Shown: positions 41,953 to 51,605, numbered from the stretch's first letter. The stretch: DNA of 64,000 nucleotides from Micromonospora sp. RP3T (GCF_003027925.1 NZ_PYPS01000013.1:62001-126000), one strand, 5' to 3'. The notes: generated by a model not told the origin, from the letters alone. A program made the numbers and translations.

Positions 41953-44322
41953 TTGAACACCCGCGACTGGCCGATCCGCGCCAAGCTGACCGCGCTGGTC
42001 ATCGGCCCGGTGACCGGGCTGCTGGCACTGTGGATCTTCGCCACCACGCTCGCCTTCGGGCCCGCGCTCGACCTGCTCGCGACCCGCACCCTGCTGTACG
42101 ACCTGGGCCGGCCGGGCGAGAACGTGGTGGCCGAGTTGCAGCGGGAACGGCGGCTCTCCGTGGTCCAGCTCGCCGGGAACGGCGTCCTGCCGGAGCTGGC
42201 CGCGCAACGCGACCGCACCGACCGGGCCGTCGACGAGCTGCGCCGCCGGATCGACGGCGAGGCGTTGCGCGACGCGGCCGACGACCAGCTCGACGCGCGC
42301 CTCGACCAACTGGGCTCGGCGCTGGAGGCGCTCCCCGCGGGGCGGGTCTTCATCGACGACCGGAAGGTCGACCGGGCCGGCGCGGTCGGGCTCTACAGCG
42401 GGATGATCGGTTCGGCGTTCCAGGCGTTCTCCGCCATGGCGATGCTGCCCGACGTGCGGCTCAACCGGGAGGCGTCGGCGCTCACCGCGCTGGGCCGCTC
42501 CCGTGAGCTGCTCGGCCAGGCCGACGCGCTGCTGGCCGGTGCCGTCACCGCCGGCCGGTACGCCGACGGCGAGCACGAGCAACTGGTGCGCACCGTGGAG
42601 AACCAGCGGTTCCTGGCCGAGAACGCGGTCGCCGACCTGCCGCCCGACGAGCGGGCCGGCTACCAACGACTCACCGAGGGCACCGCGTTTCTCCGGCTGC
42701 GCGCGCTCCAGGACACGCTGATCCGCGCCGACGACCTCCCCGCCGGCTTCGACGTCCGGGCCTGGGAGGCCGGCCACGCGGAGGTCTGGCAGGGCCTGCG
42801 GGACTTCGAGCTGCGCGGCGCGGACAGCCTCGCCGAACGGTCGGTGCCGATCGCGGTACGCATCCTGGTCCAGCTCGCCGCCGCCGGCGTGCTCGGCCTG
42901 GTCGCCATCGTGGTCTGCGTGCTGGTGGCGCTGCGGGTCGGCCGGTCGCTGGCGCACCGGCTGACCGGCGTCCGCACCGCCGCGACCGAGGTGGCCGAGC
43001 AGCGGCTGCCCGACGTGGTCGCCCGGCTGCGCCGGGGCGAGGAGGTCGACGTCGACCGCGAGGCCCCGGAGCTGGACCACGGCGGGGACGAGATCGGCCA
43101 GGTGGCGCGCGCCTTCAACGAGGTACGCCGGACCGCCGTCCGGGCCGCGGCCGACGAGGTCACCCTGCGCCGCGGCTTCAACGAGGTCATCCTCAACCTC
43201 GCCCGGCGCAGCCAGGGCCTGGTGCACCGGCAGTTGGCGCTGCTGGACCGGCTGGAGCGGCGCACCGAGGACCCGGACGAGCTGGCCGGGCTGTTCCAGG
43301 TCGACCACCTCGCCACCCGGCTCCGCCGGCACGCCGAGGACCTGGTCATCCTGGCCGGGGCCGCGCCCGGCCGGGGTTGGCGTCGGCCGGTCGCCGCGGT
43401 GGACGTGATGCGCGGGGCGATCTCCGAGGTCGAGGCGTACGACCGGGTCGACGTGGGCGAGGTGCAGCCGGCCGGGGTGCTCGGCCGGGCCGTCGGCGAC
43501 GTGATCCACCTGCTCGCCGAGCTGATCGAGAACGCGACCGCGTTCTCCCCGCCGGGCACCCGGGTGGACGTCACCGGCCGGACCGTGCCGGGCGGCTACA
43601 CCATCGAGATCACCGATCGAGGGCTCGGCATGTCACCGCCGGCCATGGCCACCGCCAACCGCAAGCTGGCCGCCCCGCCCGAGTTCGACCCGACCGACAG
43701 CGCCCGGCTGGGCCTGTTCGTGGTGGCCCGGTTGGCCGCGCGGCACGGCGTCCGGGTGGAGCTGCGGCGGGGCCGGCCGGCCGGGACGATCGCGGCGGTC
43801 CTCGTCCCGTCGGATCTGATCACCGACGAGCCGCCGGTCGGCCCGGACGCCACCACCGGCCCGGAGCGGCGCCGGATGGCGAAGGTGAGCCGGCTGACCA
43901 CGGTGCCCCGCGGGCGGCCCACCCGACCGGGCCGGGAGCGTCCCGAGTCCACCGTCATCCCGTTGCCGGCCGCCCGGCCCTCGACCGTGGAACCGCCCGC
44001 CGACGGCGACGGCCTGCCCCGGCGGGTGCGCCGGCGCGGCCCGGCCCGACCCCGCGCGGTGGTCAACGACACCCCGGCCAGCCGCCCGCCGGAGGAGGCC
44101 CGCCGCACCATGTCCGCGTTGCAGGCCGGCACCGCGCGCGGACGCCGGGACGGCACGCGTGCCACCGGCAACCCGACGGTCGCGCGGATCCGGGGCACCG
44201 TTCCCGACCCGCCCACCGACGTGCCGGCGGACCCCGGTACGCCGGCCACCGCGCCGGAGCCGGCCCCGGAGCCCTCCCCGCCGGCGCCGGACCAACGAAC
44301 CGCGACTGAGAGGGACGCCTAG
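41953..44322 (+). CDS. cvnA: Conservon sensor: NIT/HAMP/histidine-kinase-like protein (CvnA)
   Basis: A 789-residue inner-membrane sensor. TM1 is at 12-32, followed by an extracellular nitrate/nitrite-sensing (NIT)-like helical domain to about 285, TM2 near 295-320 and HAMP. An ATPase domain has ELIENATAFSPP (N box), ITDRGLGM and RLGLFVVARLA. Its tail is long, basic and Pro-rich. The phospho-acceptor histidine region is degenerate, as in conservons. TTG 41953 is the start with GCGAGG upstream. The stop overlaps the roadblock gene by one base. It starts a four-gene conservon. Confidence 0.9.
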   Translation: MNTRDWPIRAKLTALVIGPVTGLLALWIFATTLAFGPALDLLATRTLLYDLGRPGENVVAELQRERRLSVVQLAGNGVLPELAAQRDRTDRAVDELRRRIDGEALRDAADDQLDARLDQLGSALEALPAGRVFIDDRKVDRAGAVGLYSGMIGSAFQAFSAMAMLPDVRLNREASALTALGRSRELLGQADALLAGAVTAGRYADGEHEQLVRTVENQRFLAENAVADLPPDERAGYQRLTEGTAFLRLRALQDTLIRADDLPAGFDVRAWEAGHAEVWQGLRDFELRGADSLAERSVPIAVRILVQLAAAGVLGLVAIVVCVLVALRVGRSLAHRLTGVRTAATEVAEQRLPDVVARLRRGEEVDVDREAPELDHGGDEIGQVARAFNEVRRTAVRAAADEVTLRRGFNEVILNLARRSQGLVHRQLALLDRLERRTEDPDELAGLFQVDHLATRLRRHAEDLVILAGAAPGRGWRRPVAAVDVMRGAISEVEAYDRVDVGEVQPAGVLGRAVGDVIHLLAELIENATAFSPPGTRVDVTGRTVPGGYTIEITDRGLGMSPPAMATANRKLAAPPEFDPTDSARLGLFVVARLAARHGVRVELRRGRPAGTIAAVLVPSDLITDEPPVGPDATTGPERRRMAKVSRLTTVPRGRPTRPGRERPESTVIPLPAARPSTVEPPADGDGLPRRVRRRGPARPRAVVNDTPASRPPEEARRTMSALQAGTARGRRDGTRATGNPTVARIRGTVPDPPTDVPADPGTPATAPEPAPEPSPPAPDQRTATERDA

Positions 44323-44744
44323 TGGTGCACACGACGCGGCAGAACGCCGATCTCGACTGGCTGCTCGACGACCTGGTGGAGCGGGTGCCGGCCGCCAGCC
44401 GGGCGGTGGTGCTCTCGGCGGACGGGCTGCTGCTCGGCGCCTCCACCGACCAGGACCGCACCGACGCGGAGCACCTCTGCGCGCTGGCCTCCGGCTTCTC
44501 CGGGCTGGCCAAGGGGGCCACCCGGCACCTGGGCGGCGGCGCGGTCCGGCAGACGGTGGTGGAGATGGAGTCGGCGTACCTGTTCGTCACGGCCGCCGGG
44601 CAGGGCGCCTGCCTGGCCGTGGCAAGCGACGCGGACGCCGACATCGGCCTGGTGGCGTACGAGATGGCGATGCTGGTGATCCGCGTCGGGGAGAACCTGG
44701 CCGCGCCGGCCCGGATCCCGGGGGAGCCCACCGATGCGAGCTGA
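44322..44744 (+). CDS. cvnB: Roadblock/LC7 domain protein (CvnB)
   Basis: 140 residues with the roadblock/LC7 fold: DLDWLLDDLVERVPAASRAVVLSADGLLLG, then GFSGLAKGATRHL and VTAAGQGACLAV. These proteins act as GTPase-activating or scaffold partners of the CvnD GTPase. GTG 44322 overlaps the last base of the cvnA stop; GTG 44325 is an alternative. It overlaps cvnC by 11 bp. Confidence 0.93.
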   Translation: MVHTTRQNADLDWLLDDLVERVPAASRAVVLSADGLLLGASTDQDRTDAEHLCALASGFSGLAKGATRHLGGGAVRQTVVEMESAYLFVTAAGQGACLAVASDADADIGLVAYEMAMLVIRVGENLAAPARIPGEPTDAS

Positions 44745-45123
44745 GTGGCCCGGGCCGCAGCACGAGTGGCTCGATGCCGACGCCGGCCCGGTGGTGCGTC
44801 CGTACACGCTCACCGGCGGCCGGGTGCGCCCGCCGGTCGACGGGTTCGACCTGCTGGCGTTCGTGCTGACCACGTCCGCGGCCGTGCCGGCCGGGGTGCC
44901 CGGTCTCCAGCCGGAGCACCGCCGCCTGGTCGAGCTGGCCCGGCGGCCGAAGGCCGTGGCCGACCTCGCTGCCGACCTGGACCTCGCCGTGGGCGTGGTC
45001 CGGGTGCTGCTCGGCGACCTCCTCGCCCATGGGTTCGTCGCGGTGCACCGGCCACCGGCCACCGCGTACCTGCCCGACGACAACATCCTCAAGGCGGTGG
45101 TCAATGGACTCCGTGCGCTTTGA
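44734..45123 (+). CDS. cvnC: DUF742 protein (CvnC)
   Basis: A 129-residue member of DUF742: VRPYTLTGGRVRPP at the N-terminus, then RRLVELARRPKAVADLAADLDLAVGVVRVLLGDLL, an HTH-like helical segment, and a C-terminal DDNILKAVVNGLRAL. It is the small third subunit of conservons. Its ATG lies inside cvnB, and cvnD starts inside it, so all are translationally coupled. Confidence 0.93.
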   Translation: MRAEWPGPQHEWLDADAGPVVRPYTLTGGRVRPPVDGFDLLAFVLTTSAAVPAGVPGLQPEHRRLVELARRPKAVADLAADLDLAVGVVRVLLGDLLAHGFVAVHRPPATAYLPDDNILKAVVNGLRAL

Positions 45124-45706
45124 CCCGGAGCCGGCCGCGTCGCGGGTGCCGCTGGCCCTGAAGATCCTCATCGCGGGTGGCTTCGGCGCCGGCAAGACGA
45201 CGCTGGTGAGCGCGTTGAGCGAGGTCCGCCCGTTGCAGACCGAGGAGGTGCTGACCGGGGCCGGTCTGGGCACCGACGACGTCTCCGGGGTGGAGCAGAA
45301 GTCGACCACCACGGTGGCGATGGACTTCGGCCGGATCACCATCAACGACGACCTTCAGGTCTACCTGTTCGGCACCCCGGGCCAGGACCGTTTCTGGTTC
45401 CTCTGGGACGAGCTGGCCTTCGGCGCGCTGGGCGCGGTGGTGCTGGCCGACACCCGCCGGCTGGCCGACTGCTTCCCCTCGATCGACTACTTCGAGCAGC
45501 GGGGCATCCCGTTCGTGGTGGGGGTCAACTGTTTCGACGGCTCCCGGCGGTTCGGCCTGGAGGCGGTCCGCGACGCGTTGGACCTCGACCCGGACGTCCC
45601 GCTGGTGCTCTGTGACGCCCGGGACCGGCAGTCCGGCAAGCTGGTGTTGATCACGCTGGTCGAGCACGTGGCCCGGCAGCGCGGCGAGCCGGTCCCGGTG
45701 GGCTGA
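45104..45706 (+). CDS. cvnD: Conservon small GTPase (CvnD)
   Basis: A 200-residue Ras-like GTPase. Walker A GGFGAGKTT is at residues 25-33, a DDVSGVEQKSTTT switch region and the GTPGQDRF switch follow, and VGVNCFDGS takes the place of NKxD. It is predicted to signal from the CvnA/CvnB complex at the membrane. The ATG at 45104 lies 20 bp before the cvnC stop. The gene is followed by a (CCCG)-type simple repeat and then an unrelated lactonase. Confidence 0.94.
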   Translation: MDSVRFDPEPAASRVPLALKILIAGGFGAGKTTLVSALSEVRPLQTEEVLTGAGLGTDDVSGVEQKSTTTVAMDFGRITINDDLQVYLFGTPGQDRFWFLWDELAFGALGAVVLADTRRLADCFPSIDYFEQRGIPFVVGVNCFDGSRRFGLEAVRDALDLDPDVPLVLCDARDRQSGKLVLITLVEHVARQRGEPVPVG

Positions 45707-45815
45707 TCCCGCCCGCCCGCCCGCCCGCCGGTCGGGGCGGCGTTCGACGACTGACCGGGCGACCGCCCGGGAAGCCTGGTTGGATCGCAGCAGGACCGAC
45801 GGAAGGTGGGAAGCG

Positions 45816-46850
45816 GTGGCGGGGCAGCACGAGGTCGTCCACATCGGGGGCTACACGGCGGAGTCGGACGGGCGGGCCGAGGGGATCGTCGCGGCCCGGC
45901 GCGACCCGGCGACCGGGGCGCTGACCCCGCTCGGCACCGTGGCGGTCACCCCGTCGCCGTCGTTCCTGGCCCGGCACCCCGGGCAGCCGGTGCTGTACGC
46001 CGTCAACGAGCTTCCCGAGGGCGGGCTGAGCGCCTTCCGGGTGGCCCCGGACGGCGGCCTCACCGCGCTGGGCGTACGCCCGACCGGCGGGGCCGAGCCG
46101 TGCCACCTCGCGATCGCGCCGGACGGGCGGCACGTGTTCGTGGCGAACTACGGCGGCGGCAGCCTGGCGGTGTTCCCGCTGGACGCCGACGGCGTGCCGG
46201 GGGAGCGCACCGATCTGGTGCGGCACGAGGGGCACGGCACCGATCCGGAGCGGCAGGAGGCGGCGCACTGCCACATGGTCTCGCCCGATCCGGCCGGCGG
46301 GCCGCTGCTCGCCGTCGACCTGGGCACCGACTCGGTCTACCGGTACGACCTCGACGCCGCCTCGGGGCGGCTGGTGCCCCGGGGCCCGCGGCTGCGGACG
46401 CCGGCCGGCACCGGGCCGCGGCATCTGGCCCGGCATCCGGACGGGCGGCGCTGCTGGCTGGTCGGTGAGCTGGACGCCACGGTCACCGGGTACGACCTGA
46501 CGCCGGACGGGCTGCGCCAGCGGGTCCGGGTCGACGCCAGCGGCCGGACCGGGCACGTGCAGCCCGCCGGGGTGGCGGTCGGGCCGGACGGCCGCTTCCT
46601 CTACGTGAGTAACCGCGGCGTCGGCACGGTGGCCGTGTTCGCGCTGGCGGGGGAGACGCCGGAGCTGGTGGCCGAGGTGGACAGCGGCGGTGGCTGGCCC
46701 CGGCACTTCGCGCTGGCCGGATCGCACCTGTACGTCGCCGACGAGCGGGCCGACCTGGTGCGGGTCTTCCGGGTGGACCCGGGCAGCGGGGTGCCGGAGC
46801 CGGTCGGGGAGCCGGTGCCGATGGCGAGTCCGACCTGCGTGCTGGTGTGA
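45816..46850 (+). CDS. Lactonase-family beta-propeller protein (6-phosphogluconolactonase-like)
   Basis: A 344-residue seven-bladed propeller with GGYTAESDG at the start and repeated FLARHPGQPVLYAVNE, LAIAPDGRHVFVANYGGG, VAVGPDGRFLYVSNRG and FALAGSHLYVADE blades. Members hydrolyse 6-phosphogluconolactone or similar. The conserved His/Arg/Glu pocket is not resolved here. GTG 45816 follows GGAAGGTGGG. It appears independent of the conservon. Confidence 0.87.
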   Translation: MAGQHEVVHIGGYTAESDGRAEGIVAARRDPATGALTPLGTVAVTPSPSFLARHPGQPVLYAVNELPEGGLSAFRVAPDGGLTALGVRPTGGAEPCHLAIAPDGRHVFVANYGGGSLAVFPLDADGVPGERTDLVRHEGHGTDPERQEAAHCHMVSPDPAGGPLLAVDLGTDSVYRYDLDAASGRLVPRGPRLRTPAGTGPRHLARHPDGRRCWLVGELDATVTGYDLTPDGLRQRVRVDASGRTGHVQPAGVAVGPDGRFLYVSNRGVGTVAVFALAGETPELVAEVDSGGGWPRHFALAGSHLYVADERADLVRVFRVDPGSGVPEPVGEPVPMASPTCVLV

Positions 46851-47000
46851 CGGAGTGGTCACGTAGCGCGCGATCCGCAGTGGACGGTGGCCGCCTCGGT
46901 CACTGATTCCTAACTCAGCGTGCCGATTAAGTGATCAACTGTTTCTCCTGCGTAACTTTCGTCCGAACGGTTGTGGCAGTAACCCCACGAGATACGCAAG

Positions 47001-48782
47001 ATGGTCACCGTGTCTGGCCGCCATCGCATGCGTCACAACCTCCGAGGAGCAGGCGCCGCCGCAGCGGCGACCGCGCTCGTCGCTGTCGTAGCCGGTTCCT
47101 GGTTCGGTTACCAGCAGCTGGCCGGCCCGAACTGCTCGGGCCGGATCGAGCTGTCGGTGTCGGCGGCCCCGGAGATCGCGCCAGCGGTGCAGGGGGCTGC
47201 CGACGAGTGGGTGGCCAACGGCGCGGCGGTCGGCGGCACCTGCATCGCGGTGAACGTCGCCTCGGCCGAGCCGGTCGACGTGGCCGCCGCGGTGGCGGGC
47301 AAGCACGGTGCCACCCTGGCCGGCGTCGGGCAGGCCAGCGGCACCGCGGTCACCCCGGACGTCTGGGTGCCCGACTCCTCGACCTGGCTGGTCCGGCTGA
47401 AGGCCGGCGGCGCGAGCGCCTTCGCCCCGGCCAACGGCGCCTCGATCGCGCGTAGCCCGGTGGTGGTCGCGTTGCCCGAGCCGGTCGCCACCCGGATCGG
47501 CTGGCCGGACAAGGAGTTCCGCTGGTCCGACCTGCTCCAGCAGGTGACCGCCAGCAAGCCGTTGCGGGCCGGGATCGTCGAGCCGACCCAGGACGCGGCC
47601 GGCCTGTCCGGCCTGCTCTCGCTCACCGCGGCGGCCAGCTCCACCGGTGAGGCCGGCTCTCCGAAGGCGCAGGAGGCGATGGTCGGGGCGCTGCGCGCGC
47701 TGGCCACCAACCGCTCCTCGCTGCGGCAGGACCTGCTCGCGCGGTTCCCGCGTTCGTCCGACCCGACGGCCATCGCCAACGGGTTGGGCGCGGCGGCGCT
47801 GTCCGAGGAGGACGTGATCGCCTACAACAACACGAAGCCGCCGATCAAGCTCGCCGCGCTCTACCTCGACCCGCCGCCGATCCCGCTGGACTTCCCGTTC
47901 GCGGTGCTGCCCGGCATCGAGCCGAGCAAGGCGTCGGCCGCCCGGGTGCTCTTCGAGGCGCTGCGCTCCGCCGACTTCAAGGACCGGCTCGCCGCGCAGT
48001 CGCTGCGTGCGCCGGACGGCAACTGGGGTCGGGGCTTCCAGGCGCCGACGGGCGCGCCGAGCCCGTCCAACGGTGGGGAGAAGCAGGTCCCGCCGTCCGG
48101 TCAGGGCGGCGCGGCCGACCTGGATCCGGTCGCCATCTCGACGGCCACCACCACCTGGTCGGTGGCCACCCAGTCCGGTCGGATGCTCTGTGTCGTCGAC
48201 GTCTCCGGTTCGATGAAGAAGCCGGTGGCCACCGCCAACGGCGCCAGCCGGGAGCAGGTCACGGTGGCCGCCGCCGGTCAGGGGCTGGGACTCTTCGACG
48301 ACTCCTGGTCGATCGGCCTGTGGACCTTCTCCACCAACCTGAAGGGTTCGCAGGACTGGAACGAGCTGGTCGGCATCCGGCCGCTGTCCGGCAACCGGGG
48401 CGAGTTGCAGCGCGGCCTGGCCTCCATCCGGCCCTCCAGCGGCGACACCGGCCTGTACGACACCATGCTCGCGGCGTACAAGAAGGTCCAGCAGGACTGG
48501 GAGCCCGGCAAGGTCAACTCGATCGTGCTCTTCACCGACGGCAAGAACGAGGACGACAACGGCATCTCGCAGAAGGCGCTGCTGGACCAGCTCAAGAAGC
48601 TCCGGGACGACGAGCAGCCGGTCCAGGTGATCATCATCGGCATCGGCAACGAGGTGAACCGGGCCGAGCTGAAGTCCATCACGGACGTCACCGGCGGCGG
48701 CGCGTTCGTGACCACCGACCCGAGCAAGATCGGCGAGATCTTCCTCCAGGCGATCGCGTTGCGGCCACCCGCGCCGCGCTGA
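47001..48782 (+). CDS. Membrane-anchored substrate-binding and VWA domain protein
   Basis: 593 residues. An N-terminal membrane segment (13-35) is followed by an extracellular domain similar to periplasmic binding proteins (NCSGRIELSVSAAPEIAPA to about 360), a Gly/Pro linker, then a von Willebrand A domain. The VWA metal site (MIDAS) is intact: VVDVSGSMKK and the later FTDGKNEDD. It may bind a peptide or wall component outside the cell. ATG 47001 is the frame start; GTG 47010 is equally possible. A GC hairpin follows. Confidence 0.85.
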   Translation: MVTVSGRHRMRHNLRGAGAAAAATALVAVVAGSWFGYQQLAGPNCSGRIELSVSAAPEIAPAVQGAADEWVANGAAVGGTCIAVNVASAEPVDVAAAVAGKHGATLAGVGQASGTAVTPDVWVPDSSTWLVRLKAGGASAFAPANGASIARSPVVVALPEPVATRIGWPDKEFRWSDLLQQVTASKPLRAGIVEPTQDAAGLSGLLSLTAAASSTGEAGSPKAQEAMVGALRALATNRSSLRQDLLARFPRSSDPTAIANGLGAAALSEEDVIAYNNTKPPIKLAALYLDPPPIPLDFPFAVLPGIEPSKASAARVLFEALRSADFKDRLAAQSLRAPDGNWGRGFQAPTGAPSPSNGGEKQVPPSGQGGAADLDPVAISTATTTWSVATQSGRMLCVVDVSGSMKKPVATANGASREQVTVAAAGQGLGLFDDSWSIGLWTFSTNLKGSQDWNELVGIRPLSGNRGELQRGLASIRPSSGDTGLYDTMLAAYKKVQQDWEPGKVNSIVLFTDGKNEDDNGISQKALLDQLKKLRDDEQPVQVIIIGIGNEVNRAELKSITDVTGGGAFVTTDPSKIGEIFLQAIALRPPAPR

Positions 48783-48801
48783 TCCCGCACTCAGCGATAA
48801 T

Positions 48802-48835
48802 CTTCCGCCGTGCCGGCGATCCGGTGCGGCGGAAG
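48802..48835 (+). terminator. Terminator after VWA gene
   Basis: Arms of 15 bases (48802-48816 and 48821-48835) pair with two interruptions around the loop CGAT; the outer nine (CTTCCGCCG/CGGCGGAAG) are perfect. It lies 19 bp past the stop. The following 48880-48990 stretch is relatively AT-rich and probably contains the promoter of the sugar transferase. Confidence 0.65.
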
Positions 48836-48996
48836 GCTTCCCGGGTCAAGACCTGGGAAGTGAACTGACGGTAATGTGTCCGAATCAATCGGTAACCATA
48901 ATTGTCCTGGCATGATGTCCGCGTGCCTCGACCGCAGGCCCTCCAACCGGGGGACGGGCGGGGACGGGGCGGTCCTGAGTTAAGTGGGGAGGACCG

Positions 48997-50478
48997 GTGA
49001 CCTCGGCGACGTTGTTGACCCCTGCCAGGACGTCGCGTCCCGGGGGTGATCGACCCGGTGCGACGACGCGAGCCGCGGAGCGGGCCTACATCCGGGTCCT
49101 GGTGGTGCTCGACACCGCCGTGCTGGCCGTGGCCATCCTGGCCGGGTACCTGGCCCGGTTCGGTGACGAACAACCCACCGGGTCCGAGATCCCGTACGTG
49201 GTGGTCGCCCCGGTGCTCCTGCTGGTCTGGTTGGTGTCGCTGAAGGCCATGCGCTGCTACGACGACCAGGTCCTCGGCTACGGCGCGGACGAGTACCGCC
49301 GGGTCAGCTCCGCGAGCCTGCGGCTGGCCGGCGGCATCGCCATCGCCGGCTACATCGCCGACGTCGGGGTCTCCCGGGGCTTCCTGGCCATCTCCTTCGC
49401 GGTCGGCACGATCGGTCTGGAGGTGGCCCGGTTCGCGGCGCGCAAGCGGCTGCACCGCGCCCGCGACCGGGGCGCCGGCTGGTCCCGCAAGGTGCTGGTG
49501 GTCGGCGACACCGCGCACGTGCTGGAGCTGGTGCACACGCTGCGCCGGGAACCGTACGCCGGCTACCAGGTGGTCGGCGCGTGCATCCCGGACGCGCTGC
49601 TCGCCCCGGTGCCGCAGCGGCTGGGTGACGTGCCGGTGGTCGGATCCTTCCGGGGCATCCCGGAGGCGGCCACCGCGATCGGCGCGGACACGGTCGCGGT
49701 CACCGCGTCCGGTGAGCTGACCGCCACCCGGCTGCGCCGCCTGGGCTGGCAGTTGGAGGGCACCGGTGTCGACCTGGTGGTGGCCCCGGCGCTGACCGAC
49801 GTGGCCGGCCCGCGCATCCACACCCGCCCGGTGGCCGGCCTGCCGCTGATCCACGTCGAGGCGCCCGAGTTCCGCGGCGCCCGCAAGCTGGTCAAGGGAT
49901 TCGTGGACCGGTCGCTCTCGCTGATCGCCCTGCTCCTGCTCTCGCCGCTGCTGGGGGTGCTCGCGCTCGCCATCAAGCTGGACAGCCGGGGCCCGGTGCT
50001 GTTCCGGCAGACCCGGGTCGGGCAGGGCGGGGAGGAGTTCGGCGTCTTCAAGTTCCGCACCATGGTGGTCAACGCGGACGCTCTGCTCGCCGAGCTGGCC
50101 GCGCGCAACGAGACCGACGGCCTGATGTTCAAGATGCGCGACGACCCCCGGGTGACCCGGACGGGCCGGCTGCTGCGCAGGTGGTCGCTGGACGAGCTGC
50201 CCCAGCTCGCCAACGTGCTGCTCGGCCACATGAGCCTGGTCGGCCCGCGCCCGCCGCTGCCCTCCGAGGTCGCCCGCTACGACGGCGACGTGGCACGCCG
50301 GCTGCTGGTCAAGCCCGGCATGACCGGCCTCTGGCAGGTCAGCGGCCGGTCCGACCTGAGCTGGGAGGACGGCATCCGGCTCGACCTCTACTACGTGGAG
50401 AACTGGTCGCTCGCGGCGGACCTGACCATCCTCTGGAAGACGTTCGGCGCGGTGCTGGGCAGCCGCGGCGCCTACTGA
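48997..50478 (+). CDS. Exopolysaccharide sugar-1-phosphate transferase (polyprenyl-phosphate)
   Basis: A 493-residue initiating glycosyltransferase. Four or so N-terminal membrane helices are followed by a CoA-binding-like Rossmann domain (KVLVVGDTAHVLELV), a fifth helix (LSLIALLLLSPLLGVLALAI) and the bacterial sugar transferase domain. Conserved stretches are FKFRTMVVNAD, WSLDELPQLANVL, LVGPRPPLPSEV, KPGMTGLWQVSGRSDL and LDLYYVENWS. It would move a hexose-1-phosphate to undecaprenyl phosphate. GTG 48997 follows GGGGAGGA. No other exopolysaccharide gene is in the window. Its last 7 bases overlap the convergent phosphatase gene. Confidence 0.93.
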   Translation: MTSATLLTPARTSRPGGDRPGATTRAAERAYIRVLVVLDTAVLAVAILAGYLARFGDEQPTGSEIPYVVVAPVLLLVWLVSLKAMRCYDDQVLGYGADEYRRVSSASLRLAGGIAIAGYIADVGVSRGFLAISFAVGTIGLEVARFAARKRLHRARDRGAGWSRKVLVVGDTAHVLELVHTLRREPYAGYQVVGACIPDALLAPVPQRLGDVPVVGSFRGIPEAATAIGADTVAVTASGELTATRLRRLGWQLEGTGVDLVVAPALTDVAGPRIHTRPVAGLPLIHVEAPEFRGARKLVKGFVDRSLSLIALLLLSPLLGVLALAIKLDSRGPVLFRQTRVGQGGEEFGVFKFRTMVVNADALLAELAARNETDGLMFKMRDDPRVTRTGRLLRRWSLDELPQLANVLLGHMSLVGPRPPLPSEVARYDGDVARRLLVKPGMTGLWQVSGRSDLSWEDGIRLDLYYVENWSLAADLTILWKTFGAVLGSRGAY

Positions 50479-51605
50479 TCCTGCGGGCCCAGCCAGTCCA
50501 GGCAGACGACCACCGCGTCGTCCACCAGGTCACCGGCGACGAAGGCCCGCAGGTCGCCGATGAGCGACCGGACCGCGTCCAGCGGCTCCATCGGGCCGGT
50601 GCGACGCAGGAACCGGTCCAGGGCCGACTCGCCGTAGCGGACCCGGTCCGCGGTGGCGTCGATCACGCCGTCGCTGACCACGAAGAGCCGGTCCCCGCGC
50701 TCCAGGTGGAACCGCTGCTCGCGGTAGTCGGTGCCCTCGAACATGCCGAGCGGGAACTGCTTCTCCAACGCCTGGGACGTCACCTCGCCGGCGCGCAGCC
50801 GGATCAGGTGCGGGGAGCCGGCGTCCACCGCGACCAGCGCCCCGGTGGCCAGGTCCAGCTCCATCAGCAGTACGGAGAGGTGCTGCTCGCCCCGGTGCTG
50901 CTCGTAGATTGCCTGGTCGGCCAGGGCGGCCTGGTCGGCCAGGGCCAGCCCGGCGCGGCGCGCGTTGCGTAGCGCGTAGGTGGCCAGCGAGGTGAGCAGC
51001 GCCGCGGCCACCCCCTCCCCGAAGCCGTTGAGCACCGCGAGCCAGAGCCGGTGGCCGTCGTCGGACCAGTCGAAGCTGTCGCCGCGCACCGCGTACGCCG
51101 GCTCCAACTGGCCGGCCAGGCTGAACGACGGGCGGATGCGGCTGCGGCCGGGCAGCAGCTCCCACTGCATCTCGGCGGCCAGCGTGAGCCGCCGGCTGCG
51201 CCGGGCGCTCAGGTAGATGTCGGTGGTCGACGTGACGGCGGCCACCTCGTGCCCGAGCACGGTGGCGACGGTGTCCAGCTCGCGGCGGGCGGCCGGGTCG
51301 GCGGGCACCGGCGAGACCCGGAGCACGCCGCGTCGTTCGCCCCGCATCCCCACCGGGAACCAGCCGGTCCCGTCGGCGAACACCGGCTCCTGGTGGTCGA
51401 ACGCGTACCAGGCCGGGTGGCCGGGTCCGGTCAGCGCCTCGCCGCCGCCCAGCGGCAGCAACTCGGCGAGCCGGTAGTCGACCTGGTACAGCTCGGTGCG
51501 GGTGATCCCGTACGTCCGCCGTAGCTCGTCGGCGAGGCGCGCCACGATGAGATCGGTCGGCGCGTCCGTCACGTTTCGGCGGGCGCGCGCCTCCGCTTCG
51601 CTCAT
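50472..51605 (-). CDS. SpoIIE/PP2C-like phosphatase with N-terminal GAF-like region
   Basis: A 377-residue protein. Residues 15-150 look like a small sensor domain and 160-375 a SpoIIE-type PP2C fold with YAVRGDSFDW, AGSPHLIRL, VVSDGVIDAT and the final DDAVVVCLDW. The usual DVxGHG metal motif reads LNGFGEG (Asp to Asn), so activity may be altered. It would dephosphorylate an anti-sigma antagonist or act as a degenerate sensor. ATG 51605 is 56 bp from the divergent MarR gene. Confidence 0.82.
   Translation of the reverse strand: MSEAEARARRNVTDAPTDLIVARLADELRRTYGITRTELYQVDYRLAELLPLGGGEALTGPGHPAWYAFDHQEPVFADGTGWFPVGMRGERRGVLRVSPVPADPAARRELDTVATVLGHEVAAVTSTTDIYLSARRSRRLTLAAEMQWELLPGRSRIRPSFSLAGQLEPAYAVRGDSFDWSDDGHRLWLAVLNGFGEGVAAALLTSLATYALRNARRAGLALADQAALADQAIYEQHRGEQHLSVLLMELDLATGALVAVDAGSPHLIRLRAGEVTSQALEKQFPLGMFEGTDYREQRFHLERGDRLFVVSDGVIDATADRVRYGESALDRFLRRTGPMEPLDAVRSLIGDLRAFVAGDLVDDAVVVCLDWLGPQDQ

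Noticed and set aside
45708..45729. (CCCG)n stretch after cvnD as a terminator or regulatory element
   Set aside because: It has no complementary arm of useful length; simple-sequence repeat only.
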